Shown: positions 52,148 through 61,431, counted from the stretch's first letter. The stretch: DNA of 64,000 bases from Chitinophagaceae bacterium (GCA_004322425.1 SCVJ01000021.1:1-64000); one strand, 5' to 3'. The notes: generated by a model not told the origin, from the sequence alone. Numbers and translations are program-made.

Positions 52148-53074
52148 ATGAAATACTTTTTAACTTTTTTGATATTTCTATATGTCCAAAAAATAGACGC
52201 TCAAGAAATTGATACTACGGATAATGCCCGACTTGCGCAATTAATTACTCTTTCTGAAACTGTACTGAGAAGCAACTTGGACGTTGCTCGCTTTATAGAT
52301 ATCGTAAAGCAGGATACCACTTTTTATAAAGCGTTTAAAAATTTAAGAATATTGTCATATACTTCTTTGAACAATATTGCCATGTTTGATTCAAAGGGAA
52401 AAACTGTTGCTTCTTTGAGTAGTAAAACGAAACAACACGCTGCAGATGGCTGCCGATCGATGGAAGTTATTGAAGAAAAAAGCACAGGAGACTTTTATAA
52501 AAAAAATCATAATTACAATTATTTTACAGCTGAGTTGTATGCAGGTTTATTTTTTACGGATGGAAAAATTTGTGGTCAGTCTAATATTGTTAAAGATAAA
52601 ATGCGTTCGGTTCAATCAAAAAAAGGAATTGAAAAAAAGAAGGAACAATTAAAGATGCTATTTTTTGATCCTGGAAAAAAAGTTACTGGTGTTCCTTTGC
52701 TGGGAGATAAAACTGCAATTTTTGAAGAAAATAATGCGAAGCATTATAATTTCTCCATTGATTTTGTTTCTTTTGAAGGACAGGACTGTTACAAGTTTGA
52801 GATCATTGCAAAAGAAGAGGAAGCGTCAAAAGTGGTAATTGATAAAATGATCACTTGGTTTAATGCAAGGTCGATGCAAATAGTTGCGCGTAATTACGCG
52901 TTAAGTTATAATGCCGGGGTTTTTGATTTTGATGTTCAAATGGAAGTTCAAATGACTTCTTTCAAAAATTTGCTAGTGCCGCAAACACTTCGATATACTG
53001 GAAACTGGGATGTTGCTTTTAAAAAAAGAGAGAAGGGAATATTTACGGCCACATTGTTCGATTTTAGTAATTAA
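52148..53074 (+). CDS. Secreted protein of unknown function
   Basis: I do not recognise a family. The 308 residues start with a signal peptide (about 1-18, ending KIDAQ). The mature part alternates helical (LAQLITLSETVLRSNLDVARFIDIV) and beta segments with NYNYFTAELYAGLFF. Two isolated cysteines (DGCRSM, GKICGQ) are in the middle, and another (QDCYKF) lies later. The last 80 residues read like a curved beta sheet (VFDFDVQMEVQMTSFKNLLVPQTLRYTGNWDVAFKKREKGIFTATLFDF), similar in style to periplasmic lipid-carrier folds, though this is only an impression. It follows def and converges on the rluD-like gene. Confidence 0.72.
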   Translation: MKYFLTFLIFLYVQKIDAQEIDTTDNARLAQLITLSETVLRSNLDVARFIDIVKQDTTFYKAFKNLRILSYTSLNNIAMFDSKGKTVASLSSKTKQHAADGCRSMEVIEEKSTGDFYKKNHNYNYFTAELYAGLFFTDGKICGQSNIVKDKMRSVQSKKGIEKKKEQLKMLFFDPGKKVTGVPLLGDKTAIFEENNAKHYNFSIDFVSFEGQDCYKFEIIAKEEEASKVVIDKMITWFNARSMQIVARNYALSYNAGVFDFDVQMEVQMTSFKNLLVPQTLRYTGNWDVAFKKREKGIFTATLFDFSN

Positions 53075-53078
53075 TTAT

Positions 53079-54116
53079 TTATAATTTTTTGGCAGTAGAA
53101 TAATTGCGCCACTTTTCCATAACTTTTAAAATGTCATTCGGAATCTCACTATCGAATGACATTGCTTTCCCTGAACTTGGGTGAATAAAGCCCAAGGTTT
53201 TTGCATGTAAAGCTTGGCGTGGACAGAGCGTAAAACAATTTTCTACAAATTGTTTATACTTCGCAAATACAGTTCCCTTCACAATTTTGTCACCACCATA
53301 AAAATCATCATTGAATAATGGATGCCCCAAATATTTCATGTGTACACGAATTTGATGTGTTCGACCAGTTTCTAAAGAACACTCAACCAAAGTAACGTAG
53401 CCAAATCTTTCCAAAACTTTATAATGTGTAATGGCTTCTTTGCCATGATCTCCTTCGGGGAAAGCGTCAAACAATTTTCTAGATCTTAAATGTCTGCCAA
53501 TGTGTGCGGCAATAGTACCAGTTTCATTTTCAACGTCTCCCCAAACAAGTGCGTAATATTTTCGAGTGGTTGTATGATCGAAAAATTGTTTTGCCAGATG
53601 GCTCATCGCTTGATCATTTTTTGCAATTACCAATAAGCCGCTCGTGTTTTTATCAATTCTGTGTACAAGCCCATAACGAGGCATTGTTTCTGCATTTTCC
53701 AAGTTATGTTGTTGCTGGTACCAAGCTACTCCATTTAAAAGTGTACCAGAATAATTACCGCTTCCTGGATGAACTACCATACCAGATGGTTTGTTTATTA
53801 TCATTAAATCTTCGTCCTCGTACGTAATGTTTAATTCAATTTTTTCTGGAGTAACAACTAGGTCTTCAGGGTTCATATCGCTATACACCACTAATTCATC
53901 CAACGCTTTTATCTTATAATTTGCTTTAATTGCTTTTCCGTTTACGAGTACTAATTCGGTTTTTATTGCTTGTTGAATTTTATTTCGAGTAGCACGCTCA
54001 ATTCTATTCATTAAATATTTATCTATTCGAAGCGGCTCTTGACCTACGTCAATTTTAAATGAAAATCGTTCGTAGAGTTCATCGGTTTCTATAAGTTGGT
54101 CTTCTTTGGCTTGCAT
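53079..54116 (-). CDS. RluA-family 23S rRNA pseudouridine synthase (RluD-like)
   Basis: The enzyme isomerises specific uridines in 23S rRNA. From ATG 54116 it is 345 residues. An S4 RNA-binding domain covers about 20-80 (LRIDKYLMNRIERATRNKIQQAIK). The catalytic domain has VVHPGSGNYSGTLLNG and RYGLVHRIDKNTSGLLVIAKND (Asp at about 141), with TGRTHQIRVHMKYLGHPLFND later. The S4 plus RluA arrangement is that of RluD. The frame extends 11 residues upstream to 54149 without family sequence. A consensus promoter 21 bases before 54116 supports the shorter start. Confidence 0.92.
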   Translation of the reverse strand: MQAKEDQLIETDELYERFSFKIDVGQEPLRIDKYLMNRIERATRNKIQQAIKTELVLVNGKAIKANYKIKALDELVVYSDMNPEDLVVTPEKIELNITYEDEDLMIINKPSGMVVHPGSGNYSGTLLNGVAWYQQQHNLENAETMPRYGLVHRIDKNTSGLLVIAKNDQAMSHLAKQFFDHTTTRKYYALVWGDVENETGTIAAHIGRHLRSRKLFDAFPEGDHGKEAITHYKVLERFGYVTLVECSLETGRTHQIRVHMKYLGHPLFNDDFYGGDKIVKGTVFAKYKQFVENCFTLCPRQALHAKTLGFIHPSSGKAMSFDSEIPNDILKVMEKWRNYSTAKKL

Positions 54117-54137
54117 ATAAATATTCAAATGTGGCTG

Positions 54138-54145
54138 CAAAGGTA
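54138..54145 (-). promoter_or_regulatory. TAnnTTTG promoter element for the rluD-like gene
   Basis: The minus strand reads TACCTTTG, an exact consensus, 21 bases before the ATG at 54116. Confidence 0.5.
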
Positions 54146-54165
54146 GCAATGTACATCAGCTGTAT

Positions 54166-54173
54166 TACATTTG
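54166..54173 (+). promoter_or_regulatory. TAnnTTTG promoter element for lipB
   Basis: TACATTTG is an exact consensus, 21 bases before the ATG at 54195. It covers the alternative TTG start at 54171, which makes that start unlikely. Confidence 0.55.
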
Positions 54174-54194
54174 CCGTTTCAGATTTTTAAAATT

Positions 54195-54905
54195 ATGGAT
54201 AAACAGCATGTTATTTTTGAGGATTTAGGAAAAATGGATTATAAAGTTGCATGGGATTATCAGGAAAAACTATTGCAGGAAAATGTTGCCATTAAATCAA
54301 ATGCAAAATTTCAAGAATCATCCACTAATCATTATTTACTTTTTGTTGAGCATCCTGCTGTGTATACGTTGGGAAGGAGTGGCAAAATGGAAAATGTGTT
54401 GTTGAACGAAAAGCAACTTGAAGAAAAAGGAATTCAATTTTTTCGCACCAATAGAGGTGGCGATATTACTTTTCATGGGGAAGAGCAAATTGTTGGTTAT
54501 CCTATTTTAGATTTAGAAAAATTTTATACCGATATCGGAAAGTATTTACGAAATCTTGAAGAAGTAATTATTCTTACATTGAAGGAATATGGAATTATTG
54601 GTTCCAGATCCAGCGGAGAAACAGGTGTTTGGATTGATCCCGAGATACTAGGAAAGGAAAGAAAGATTTGTGCGCTAGGAGTGAGAACTAGTCGATGGAT
54701 TACGATGCATGGATTTGCTTTGAATGTAAATACCGATCTCACTTATTTTAATAATATTGTCCCTTGCGGAATTCAGAATAAACAGGTTACTTCAATAGAA
54801 AAAGAATTAAGCGTGAAAATTGATTTGGAAGAAGTGAAGAAAAAAGTAAAAGATAATTTTGAAAAAGTATTCCATGTAACGCTACTCAATAAAATACAAG
54901 ATTAA
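54195..54905 (+). CDS. lipB: Lipoyl(octanoyl) transferase
   Basis: LipB moves octanoyl from acyl carrier protein to lipoyl domains, the first step of protein lipoylation. From ATG 54195 the protein has 236 residues. It shows YTLGRSG (about 57-63), NRGGDITFHGEEQIVGYPILDL (about 86-107, with the substrate-binding RGGxxTxHG) and the catalytic Cys191 in VPCGI, after GFALNV at about 173. Length is typical. The 3' end overlaps the convergent gene by 4 bases. lipA is not adjacent. Confidence 0.95.
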   Translation: MDKQHVIFEDLGKMDYKVAWDYQEKLLQENVAIKSNAKFQESSTNHYLLFVEHPAVYTLGRSGKMENVLLNEKQLEEKGIQFFRTNRGGDITFHGEEQIVGYPILDLEKFYTDIGKYLRNLEEVIILTLKEYGIIGSRSSGETGVWIDPEILGKERKICALGVRTSRWITMHGFALNVNTDLTYFNNIVPCGIQNKQVTSIEKELSVKIDLEEVKKKVKDNFEKVFHVTLLNKIQD

Positions 54906-55726
54906 AAAGCAGGTGGAATATAAAACCTTTGTTTTTCAATTAATTTATTGTTCTCCAATAATTCATAATAAAACCACCCTGCGTGATGGAAATTAGATTT
55001 CTCCAGAAATAACACGGGGTCCTTAATTTCTTTTAATTCAAAAAGAAATTCATTATTCTCTTCATAAAATTTTATTGAATATTTTTTCTTTGAAACTTCC
55101 GGCAATCTTATTTTAATTAATCCAGTGGAATTAGCAATAACTCGATATGTAGGAACCAGTAAGTCTAGCTTGGCATTGTTTTTTAGCGACTGATCCATTT
55201 CCCGATTTATTGAATCTGTTCGTAAACTAAAACGTTCCTCTTTTCTTTTTTTATAAAAATTTAAATCGTCCTCTGTTGTTATTGCTGTAATAAGCGGTTG
55301 GTTGAAAAGAGGGTCCAATTTCATTACTTCATTCGATGTCAAAAATGTATCAAGTGCAATTTTATTTTTTTTAGATGTTGAAGGCTGAATACTGTCAAAT
55401 ATTGGTGTTTTGGGTTTAGTGTATAAAAAATTACCACCACCAAATAGAAAATATATTCTGTAAAATATTTTTCCGGATGGTGATTTGTTGTCCATAAATC
55501 CATTCATTCGGTTCATTGGATCAGGAATAGTGAGTATGGTTTTATAATTGGTAAGGCTATCAAAAGATCGCTGAATACTTATTTGTTTTACTGCGGGATA
55601 ATTATTATACCAACTCACAATAACGCGATGGTTTCCTTTATGAATTAATGAAAAATTGGGCAAGGTATCCTGCGCAAAACAAGTAAAAGAAAAAAATGAA
55701 AAGAAGAGGAAAATAATTTTTCGCAT
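54902..55726 (-). CDS. Secreted protein of unknown function with FnIII-like N-terminal region
   Basis: I do not assign a function. The 274 residues begin with a signal peptide (about 1-18, ending CFAQ). The mature N-terminal part, HRVIVSWYNNYPAVKQISIQRSFDSLTNYKTILTIPDP...GKIFYRIYFLF, has the W, Y and R spacing of a fibronectin type III-like sandwich. A Lys-rich linker follows (KTPIFDSIQPSTSKKNKIALDTF), and then a second beta-rich part with TGLIKIRLPEVSKKKYSIKFYEENNEFLFELKEI. The gene is alone on its strand and its 3' end overlaps lipB by 4 bases. Confidence 0.72.
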   Translation of the reverse strand: MRKIIFLFFSFFSFTCFAQDTLPNFSLIHKGNHRVIVSWYNNYPAVKQISIQRSFDSLTNYKTILTIPDPMNRMNGFMDNKSPSGKIFYRIYFLFGGGNFLYTKPKTPIFDSIQPSTSKKNKIALDTFLTSNEVMKLDPLFNQPLITAITTEDDLNFYKKRKEERFSLRTDSINREMDQSLKNNAKLDLLVPTYRVIANSTGLIKIRLPEVSKKKYSIKFYEENNEFLFELKEIKDPVLFLEKSNFHHAGWFYYELLENNKLIEKQRFYIPPAF

Positions 55727-55772
55727 GGTTTAAAATAAACTATTGAAGCAAAGATAAGTGGCTCTTTAGTTT

Positions 55773-56654
55773 TTAAAAATGCAATTTGTTGGGAGTTAAT
55801 GATGCATTCCCTTGTAAGCCACCACTGTGTATTACGAGCAATTTGCTCCCTTTTTGGAATGTATTTTTTTTAATTAGATCTTCCACAGCAAAAAATAATT
55901 TTCCTGTGTAAACGAAATCTGTAGGGATTCCTGTTCTTTCATAAAAATCGTTCATAAAATTAATAAGCGTCAATGATTGTTTTGCATAGCCACCAAAATG
56001 ATAATCAGAAGTAGTCATTTGATTTGCTTCGGCAAAGTTGGATTGCTCAAATCCTTTTAATACATACACTCCAAATAGAGTTTGTGTTGGAGAAATTATT
56101 GATGTTATTCCTCGAAACATTGTTCCAGTACCTATGGCGCAAAGTATGTAAGTATAAAGTTTCAAGTCAACAACTTTCAATATTTCTGCCATTCCTTTTT
56201 CACCATCCAAGCCGCTTCCTCCTTCGGGTATGACATAAAAATTGGGATATAATTGTAAGAAATAATTTAGTAGATCGGGATTTGATTTTTGACTATATGC
56301 TTCGCGGGATAGAAAGTCGAGTTGCATTCCATACTCCTCAGCCAACTGTAATGTTGGTGATAAATTTTTCGGTTTTTCTCCACGAATAATTCCCACTGAT
56401 TTTATATTATACATTGAACAAGCACAAGCAGCTGCAATAATATGATTGGACCAAGCTCCTCCAAAAGTTAAAATTCCTTTATAGTTGTTTGCACTAAATT
56501 TTTCTAAATGATATTTTAACTTGAACCATTTATTGCCCGATATTACGGGATGAATTTTGTCTAAACGAAGTACATGCAACTCCATCTCTTTTCCGATGGT
56601 CTGCTGTAATTGAATTTTGTCAACTGTAATTTTTGAAAAATCTGGTGGTAGCAT
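55773..56654 (-). CDS. PLP-dependent ACC deaminase/D-cysteine desulfhydrase family protein
   Basis: A tryptophan-synthase-beta-fold PLP enzyme of 293 residues. The PLP lysine is in SGNKWFKLKYHLEKF (about 39-53). GILTFGGAWSNHIIAAACACSMYNIKSVGIIRGE (about 59-92) is the substrate/phosphate region with SNH. AIGTGTMFRGI (about 172-182) binds the cofactor phosphate. Members include ACC deaminase and D-cysteine desulfhydrase; sequence alone does not say which. It is about 50 residues shorter than the plant-associated ACC deaminases. It is not in an obvious operon. Confidence 0.85.
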   Translation of the reverse strand: MLPPDFSKITVDKIQLQQTIGKEMELHVLRLDKIHPVISGNKWFKLKYHLEKFSANNYKGILTFGGAWSNHIIAAACACSMYNIKSVGIIRGEKPKNLSPTLQLAEEYGMQLDFLSREAYSQKSNPDLLNYFLQLYPNFYVIPEGGSGLDGEKGMAEILKVVDLKLYTYILCAIGTGTMFRGITSIISPTQTLFGVYVLKGFEQSNFAEANQMTTSDYHFGGYAKQSLTLINFMNDFYERTGIPTDFVYTGKLFFAVEDLIKKNTFQKGSKLLVIHSGGLQGNASLTPNKLHF

Positions 56655-56719
56655 TGAAAAATTATAAAAACTAATGCTGCTAAATTATTTATTTTCGCAA
56701 TGATTTATAAAATAATTCA

Positions 56720-57619
56720 ATGAAACCAACATTAGTAGTGTTAGCAGCCGGTATGGCATCACGTTATGGAAGTATGAAACAAGTAGAGGGATTTGGCCCC
56801 TTTGGCGAAACCATAATGGAATATTCTATTTACGACGCTATACGATCAGGATTTGGAAAAGTAATATTTATTATTCGCAAAGAGTTTGAAAACAGTTTTC
56901 GCAGTTTAGTAGGTAAAAAGTTTGAAAATAAAATTTCTGTAGAATATGTTTTTCAGGAATTAAATTCATTTACAGATGGCGCTACAATTCCTGCCGATAG
57001 AACAAAACCTTGGGGCACAGCACACGCCGTTTTATGTACCGCTGAAATTATAAATGAACCTTTCGCAGTTATAAATGCGGATGATTTTTATGGCAGTGAT
57101 AGTTTTATGAAAGCCTATGATTTTTTGATGCACGATGCTGATGAAAGTGTTCATGCTTTAATCGGTTACCCGCTTTCAAATACTTTGTCAACTCATGGAA
57201 CCGTAAATCGTGGTGTTTGTAATGTTGATGATCAAGGTAATTTGATTTCTATTTCAGAACGAATTAATATTTCAAGAATTGATGGAAAAATTCAAAGTGC
57301 TGATGAATTAGAGCCAAAAGTATTTTCAGATTCAACGCAGGCTTCAATGAATTTTTGGTGTTTCACACCATCTGTTTTCGAGTATACAAAAAAATTGTTT
57401 CATGAGTTCTTGAAACAAAATAGTGAATCGCCCAAATCTGAATTTTTTATTCCTTCAGTGGCTGACCAATTCATAAAAGAAAAAAGGGGAGTCGTAAAGG
57501 TCATTTCTTCCTCCTCAAATTGGTTTGGTGTTACGTATAAAGAAGATGCAGTGGCAGTTAAGGCAAGTTTAATGCAATTGATTCACTCAAATGAGTATCC
57601 TGAAAATCTGTGGCAGTAA
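56720..57619 (+). CDS. Nucleotidyltransferase (sugar-phosphate NTP transferase-like)
   Basis: A 299-residue NTP_transferase-type protein. The N-terminal P-loop-like motif is LVVLAAGMASRYGSMKQVEGFGPFGETIMEY (about 5-35). The region with INADDFYGSDSFMKAYDFL (about 112-130) has the metal-binding DD. GTAHAVLCTAEI (about 95-106) resembles the substrate-binding loop of sugar-1-phosphate transferases. A C-terminal helical region follows with no hexapeptide domain. The sugar and nucleotide are unknown. It could supply a nucleotide sugar for the envelope glycans. No kinase or mutase accompanies it. The 417 bases that follow carry no convincing gene. Confidence 0.82.
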   Translation: MKPTLVVLAAGMASRYGSMKQVEGFGPFGETIMEYSIYDAIRSGFGKVIFIIRKEFENSFRSLVGKKFENKISVEYVFQELNSFTDGATIPADRTKPWGTAHAVLCTAEIINEPFAVINADDFYGSDSFMKAYDFLMHDADESVHALIGYPLSNTLSTHGTVNRGVCNVDDQGNLISISERINISRIDGKIQSADELEPKVFSDSTQASMNFWCFTPSVFEYTKKLFHEFLKQNSESPKSEFFIPSVADQFIKEKRGVVKVISSSSNWFGVTYKEDAVAVKASLMQLIHSNEYPENLWQ

Positions 57620-58036
57620 ATATTATTTATTAGTTTTCCTTAGGATAACATTTTAAAGATCAAGTTCAGAAAATTTGGACAAATGAAAGTTGTTGCTCCC
57701 ATGTATTAATATAGGTAACTAGAACAGAAGTTCAAGACAAATATGATCTCTGAGAAAAAGCCAATGGTTATTGGACAAAAGAAAAATGCAAAAAGAGGCT
57801 TTGAAATATAAGACAAGAAGTAGTTTTCAAAATAATAATGGATCTGAATACAAAAAAGCAAGTGCAAATAAATGTCTTAACGTGATTTGCTCTAATATGC
57901 AATTCTGTAAAAAAAACTTCGTAAAAGGTGAGTAGAGAGCTATAAGAATAAGAGTATGACGCAATTCCGCCTCATTTGTGATTACATTTAATTATGAAAA
58001 TTGGGAACATAAAAATTAACTTTACAATTACAAAAT
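57620..58036. other. 417-base gap without a convincing gene
   Basis: This is the longest gap in the window. The plus strand is purine-rich. A frame stays open from about 57741 to 57930 (begins SLRKSQWLLDK, later MQKEALKYKTRS, ends FVKGE), but it has no family-like pattern and no good start, so I do not call it a gene. Near the right end TAACTTTA, one base from the promoter consensus, lies before the DAHP synthase start at 58037. It may be a decayed gene or plain spacer. Confidence 0.5.
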
Positions 58037-59131
58037 ATGCAAGAAATTGAGCAATCTATGAAGTTGGTAACGCAGCAAACCTTAGCAAAACGTCCGTTAA
58101 TTATTAGTGGTCCGTGCAGTGCCGAAACTGAAGATCAATTATTGGCAACAGCGCAGCAATTGGCAGCAATTGGCAAAGTAGATATGCTTCGAGCAGGTAT
58201 TTGGAAACCGCGTACAAAACCTGGTATGTTTGAAGGAGTTGGTGTAGAAGCACTTCCTTGGTTATTACAAGCAAAAAAAATAACAGGTCTACCCACAGCA
58301 GTTGAAGTTGCAACTGCGAAACAAGTACAGGATGCACTTTTCTTTGAAGTGGATGTATTGTGGGTTGGTGCAAGAACTACGGTTAATCCATTTAGTGTTC
58401 AAGAATTGGCCGATGCTTTACGCGGTGTTGAAATTCCTGTATTAATAAAAAATCCCATTAATCCAGATTTGGAATTATGGGCAGGTGCTGTTGAAAGAAT
58501 AGCTCGCTCCAGCATCAAACAAATTGGATTAATTCATCGTGGCTTTTCTTCCTATGGCAATACTGAATATCGTAATGCACCGATGTGGCATTTAGCCATT
58601 GAAATGAAAAGAAGGTTTTCGAATTTAATAATGATTAATGATCCTTCACATATTTGTGGCAAGCGGGATTCTTTAATGGAAGTAGCTCAAAAAGCAATTG
58701 ATCTCGACTTTGATGGTTTAATGATTGAAAGTCATATCGATCCAGACAATGCATGGAGTGATGCACAACAGCAAATAACTCCTTTGAGATTATCAGAGAT
58801 GCTGTCCTCTATTAAATGGCGTCATGAAACGGCTACAGAAAAAGAATTAATTTCTGTGCTTGAAAAATTTCGTGAGCAAATTAATCATTTGGATGATGAG
58901 CTAATTCAATTGTTAGGCCAACGAATGAAAATTGCTGAAAAAATTGGCATCTTTAAGAAAGAAAACAATGTAACCATTTTGCAAACCAATCGATGGAATC
59001 AAATATTAGAAAAAGCTTACGCAAAGGGAGAAAATTTAGGTTTGAGTAAAGAATTTATCACCAAATATTTTGACGCAGTTCACATGGAAAGTATCAACCG
59101 GCAAAATAATATTATGAATGCTAAAGGATAA
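58037..59131 (+). CDS. Bifunctional DAHP synthase / chorismate mutase
   Basis: A fusion of the first shikimate enzyme and a chorismate mutase. Residues about 1-262 are the DAHP synthase of the KDO8P-synthase-like type: RPLIISGPCSAET (about 19-31), MLRAGIWKPRTKPG (about 49-62), IQIGLIHRGFSS, and INDPSHICGKR (about 199-209). Residues about 275-360 are the AroQ-type mutase (LISVLEKFREQINHLDDELIQLLGQRMKIAEKIGIFKKENN). Fusion of these domains is common in Bacteroidota and couples feedback control. It starts an operon with aroB, aroA and aroC; the stop overlaps the aroB start by one base. Confidence 0.95.
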   Translation: MQEIEQSMKLVTQQTLAKRPLIISGPCSAETEDQLLATAQQLAAIGKVDMLRAGIWKPRTKPGMFEGVGVEALPWLLQAKKITGLPTAVEVATAKQVQDALFFEVDVLWVGARTTVNPFSVQELADALRGVEIPVLIKNPINPDLELWAGAVERIARSSIKQIGLIHRGFSSYGNTEYRNAPMWHLAIEMKRRFSNLIMINDPSHICGKRDSLMEVAQKAIDLDFDGLMIESHIDPDNAWSDAQQQITPLRLSEMLSSIKWRHETATEKELISVLEKFREQINHLDDELIQLLGQRMKIAEKIGIFKKENNVTILQTNRWNQILEKAYAKGENLGLSKEFITKYFDAVHMESINRQNNIMNAKG

Positions 59132-60147
59132 TGAAAAAGAGTTATAAATTTTCTACTACATCAGTAGCGTACTATTTTTCAGACGAAATTTTTCGACTGA
59201 AAAATATTGTTGATCAAAAAAATACCATCATCATTACTGATGAAAATATTTTTGGAAAGCATGTCAAAAAATTTCGGCAGTGGAATTCAATTGTTCTAAA
59301 ACCTGGTGAAGAATTCAAGGTGCAATCAACTGTTGATTCTATACTGCTACAACTACTAGAAATGGGTGCTGATAGAAATACAACATTGGTGGGTGTTGGA
59401 GGAGGCGTTGTTACAGATATTACGGGATATGTTGCTTCCATCTATATGCGTGGCATCAATTTCGGATTTGTTCCTACTACATTGTTGGCAATGATAGATG
59501 CATCTATTGGTGGAAAAAACGGTATTGATATTGGCGTGTATAAAAATATGGCGGGTATTATTCGTCAGCCAAAATTTATTTTGCACGACTTAGAGTTTTT
59601 AAAAACATTACCTAAAAATGAATGGGAAAATGGGTTTGCAGAAATCATTAAACATGCGTGCATAAAAGATGACACAATGTTTAGAGAACTTGAATTGAAT
59701 TCACTTAAAATTTATCAAACTAATAAAAAGAAAATTAACGACTTAATTAACAGGAATACAATTCTAAAAACTAAAGTGGTGCAACGGGATGAATTTGAAA
59801 AGGGTGAAAGACGATTGTTAAATTTTGGTCACACACTAGGCCACGCATTGGAAAATCAATACGAGTTGAGCCATGGACAATCAATAGCCATTGGAATGGC
59901 TTTTGCTTCAATTGTTTCTCAAAAAATTAACGGATTCAAAGAAGCACACAGAGTAATTAATTTACTTTCAAAATATGGGTTGCCAACTTTTGCATCATTT
60001 GACAAACAAAAAGTATTGGAGGTTTTGAAGAAAGATAAAAAACGAGAGAAGTCAGCAATTAATTATATTCTACTGGAAAGAATAGGAAAGGGAGTTTCAA
60101 AATTGATTCCAATAACTGAGTTAGAAAATATAATTCAAGATTTTTAA
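59131..60147 (+). CDS. aroB: 3-dehydroquinate synthase
   Basis: AroB turns DAHP into 3-dehydroquinate using NAD and a metal. The 338 residues have the NAD-binding GVGGGVVTDITGYVASIYMRGINFGFVPTTLLAMIDASIGGKNGIDIG (about 86-133, with the metal/substrate Lys and Asp). They also have WENGFAEIIKHACI (about 165-178) and GERRLLNFGHTLGHALENQYELSHGQSIAIGMAFA (about 226-258), which carries the metal His residues. It is slightly shorter than the E. coli form (362) but complete by motif. aroA follows after 1 base. Confidence 0.95.
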   Translation: MKKSYKFSTTSVAYYFSDEIFRLKNIVDQKNTIIITDENIFGKHVKKFRQWNSIVLKPGEEFKVQSTVDSILLQLLEMGADRNTTLVGVGGGVVTDITGYVASIYMRGINFGFVPTTLLAMIDASIGGKNGIDIGVYKNMAGIIRQPKFILHDLEFLKTLPKNEWENGFAEIIKHACIKDDTMFRELELNSLKIYQTNKKKINDLINRNTILKTKVVQRDEFEKGERRLLNFGHTLGHALENQYELSHGQSIAIGMAFASIVSQKINGFKEAHRVINLLSKYGLPTFASFDKQKVLEVLKKDKKREKSAINYILLERIGKGVSKLIPITELENIIQDF

Positions 60148-60148
60148 T

Positions 60149-61426
60149 GTGATAGTTACAATTCATCCATCTCAATTAAATGGGAAAATTCATGCTCCTG
60201 CATCTAAGAGTTATATGCAGCGGGCTTGTGCTGCAGCTTTGTTAAGTAAAGGGACAACAATTATTAAAAATTCTGGAATTAGCAATGATGATAAAACTGC
60301 ACTCGTTATTATTCAACAATTGGGAGCCAGTATTGAATTTATAGGCGATGAGTTGTATATAAAAAGTAATGGAGTTATTCCAATATCAAACGAAATTAAT
60401 TGTGGAGAAAGTGGATTAAGTATGCGCATGTTCACACCGTTGGCAGCATTATGCGAAAAAGAAATTACAATTAGCGGAGAAGGGACTTTGCTTAATCGTC
60501 CAATGAATTTTTTTGATGAAATATTGCCAGTGCTTGGAGTACAGGTACAAAGTAATCATGGTAAACTCCCCTTAATTATTCAAGGTCCACTTTTGCCCAG
60601 AGATATTGAAATAGATGGATCATTAAGTTCACAATTTTTGACTGGACTATTGATGGCTTTTTCGGCAGCTGACGCAAAAGGAAAAACAATAAAAGTAAAA
60701 GGCCTGAAAAGTGCACCTTACATAAATCTTACTTTGGAAGTAATGCGTCAATTTGGGATGAAGGTTCCAGAAAATAGAAATAATGAAGAATTTTATTTTC
60801 ACGATTCAACTACAAACAAATTAAACACAATTACTAACTATACTGTAAATTGCGATTGGAGTGGTGGTGCTTTTCTACTTGTGGCTGGAGCTTTAGCGGG
60901 TTCGATTACAGTAATTGGATTAAACAATTATTCCTTGCAAGCCGATAGAAAAATCATTGATGCCTTACAGTTGGCGAATGCAAAAACAGAAATTAATTTT
61001 AAAGAGATTAAAGTTTATCCATCAGAGTTGAAAGCTTTTGAATTTGATGCAACAGACTGTCCCGATTTATTTCCACCATTAACTGCATTAGCAGCTTATT
61101 GCAAAGGAATATCTAAGATTAAAGGAATATCTCGATTGGAACATAAAGAGTCAAATCGTGCACTTACATTGCAACAAGAATTTGGTAAAATGGGAGTTAA
61201 AATTGAACTGGTTGGCGATGAAATGCTAATTGAAGGAAATGGTGTGGTAAAGGGCACAGTAGTTCACTCGCAACACGATCATCGAATTGCAATGGCTTGT
61301 GCAGTTGCCGCATTAAAAGCAGAGGGTGTAATGGAAATCGAAGAATCTCAGGCAGTAAATAAATCATACCCCAATTTTTTCTTGGACTTGGAAAAACTTG
61401 GCGCTGCCGTATCTTTAAAAAAATAA
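60149..61426 (+). CDS. aroA: 3-phosphoshikimate 1-carboxyvinyltransferase (EPSP synthase)
   Basis: EPSP synthase joins phosphoenolpyruvate to shikimate-3-phosphate. The 425 residues have PASKSYMQRACAAALL (about 16-31), CGESGLSMRMFTPLAAL (about 88-104), DGSLSSQFLTGLLMAFS (about 165-181), DWSGGAFLLVAGALAGS (about 231-247), CPDLFPPLTALAAYCKG (about 309-325, with the catalytic Asp), SRLEHKESNR and HDHRIAMACAV (about 374-384). The start is GTG 60149, one base after the aroB stop. Whether it is class I or II for glyphosate sensitivity is not resolved by eye. Confidence 0.95.
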   Translation: MIVTIHPSQLNGKIHAPASKSYMQRACAAALLSKGTTIIKNSGISNDDKTALVIIQQLGASIEFIGDELYIKSNGVIPISNEINCGESGLSMRMFTPLAALCEKEITISGEGTLLNRPMNFFDEILPVLGVQVQSNHGKLPLIIQGPLLPRDIEIDGSLSSQFLTGLLMAFSAADAKGKTIKVKGLKSAPYINLTLEVMRQFGMKVPENRNNEEFYFHDSTTNKLNTITNYTVNCDWSGGAFLLVAGALAGSITVIGLNNYSLQADRKIIDALQLANAKTEINFKEIKVYPSELKAFEFDATDCPDLFPPLTALAAYCKGISKIKGISRLEHKESNRALTLQQEFGKMGVKIELVGDEMLIEGNGVVKGTVVHSQHDHRIAMACAVAALKAEGVMEIEESQAVNKSYPNFFLDLEKLGAAVSLKK

Positions 61427-61431
61427 CCTAC

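Noticed and set aside
57741-57930. Open frame in the gap before the DAHP synthase gene
   Set aside because: No usual start, no family match by eye and unlike neighbouring codon use. Kept as a note only.
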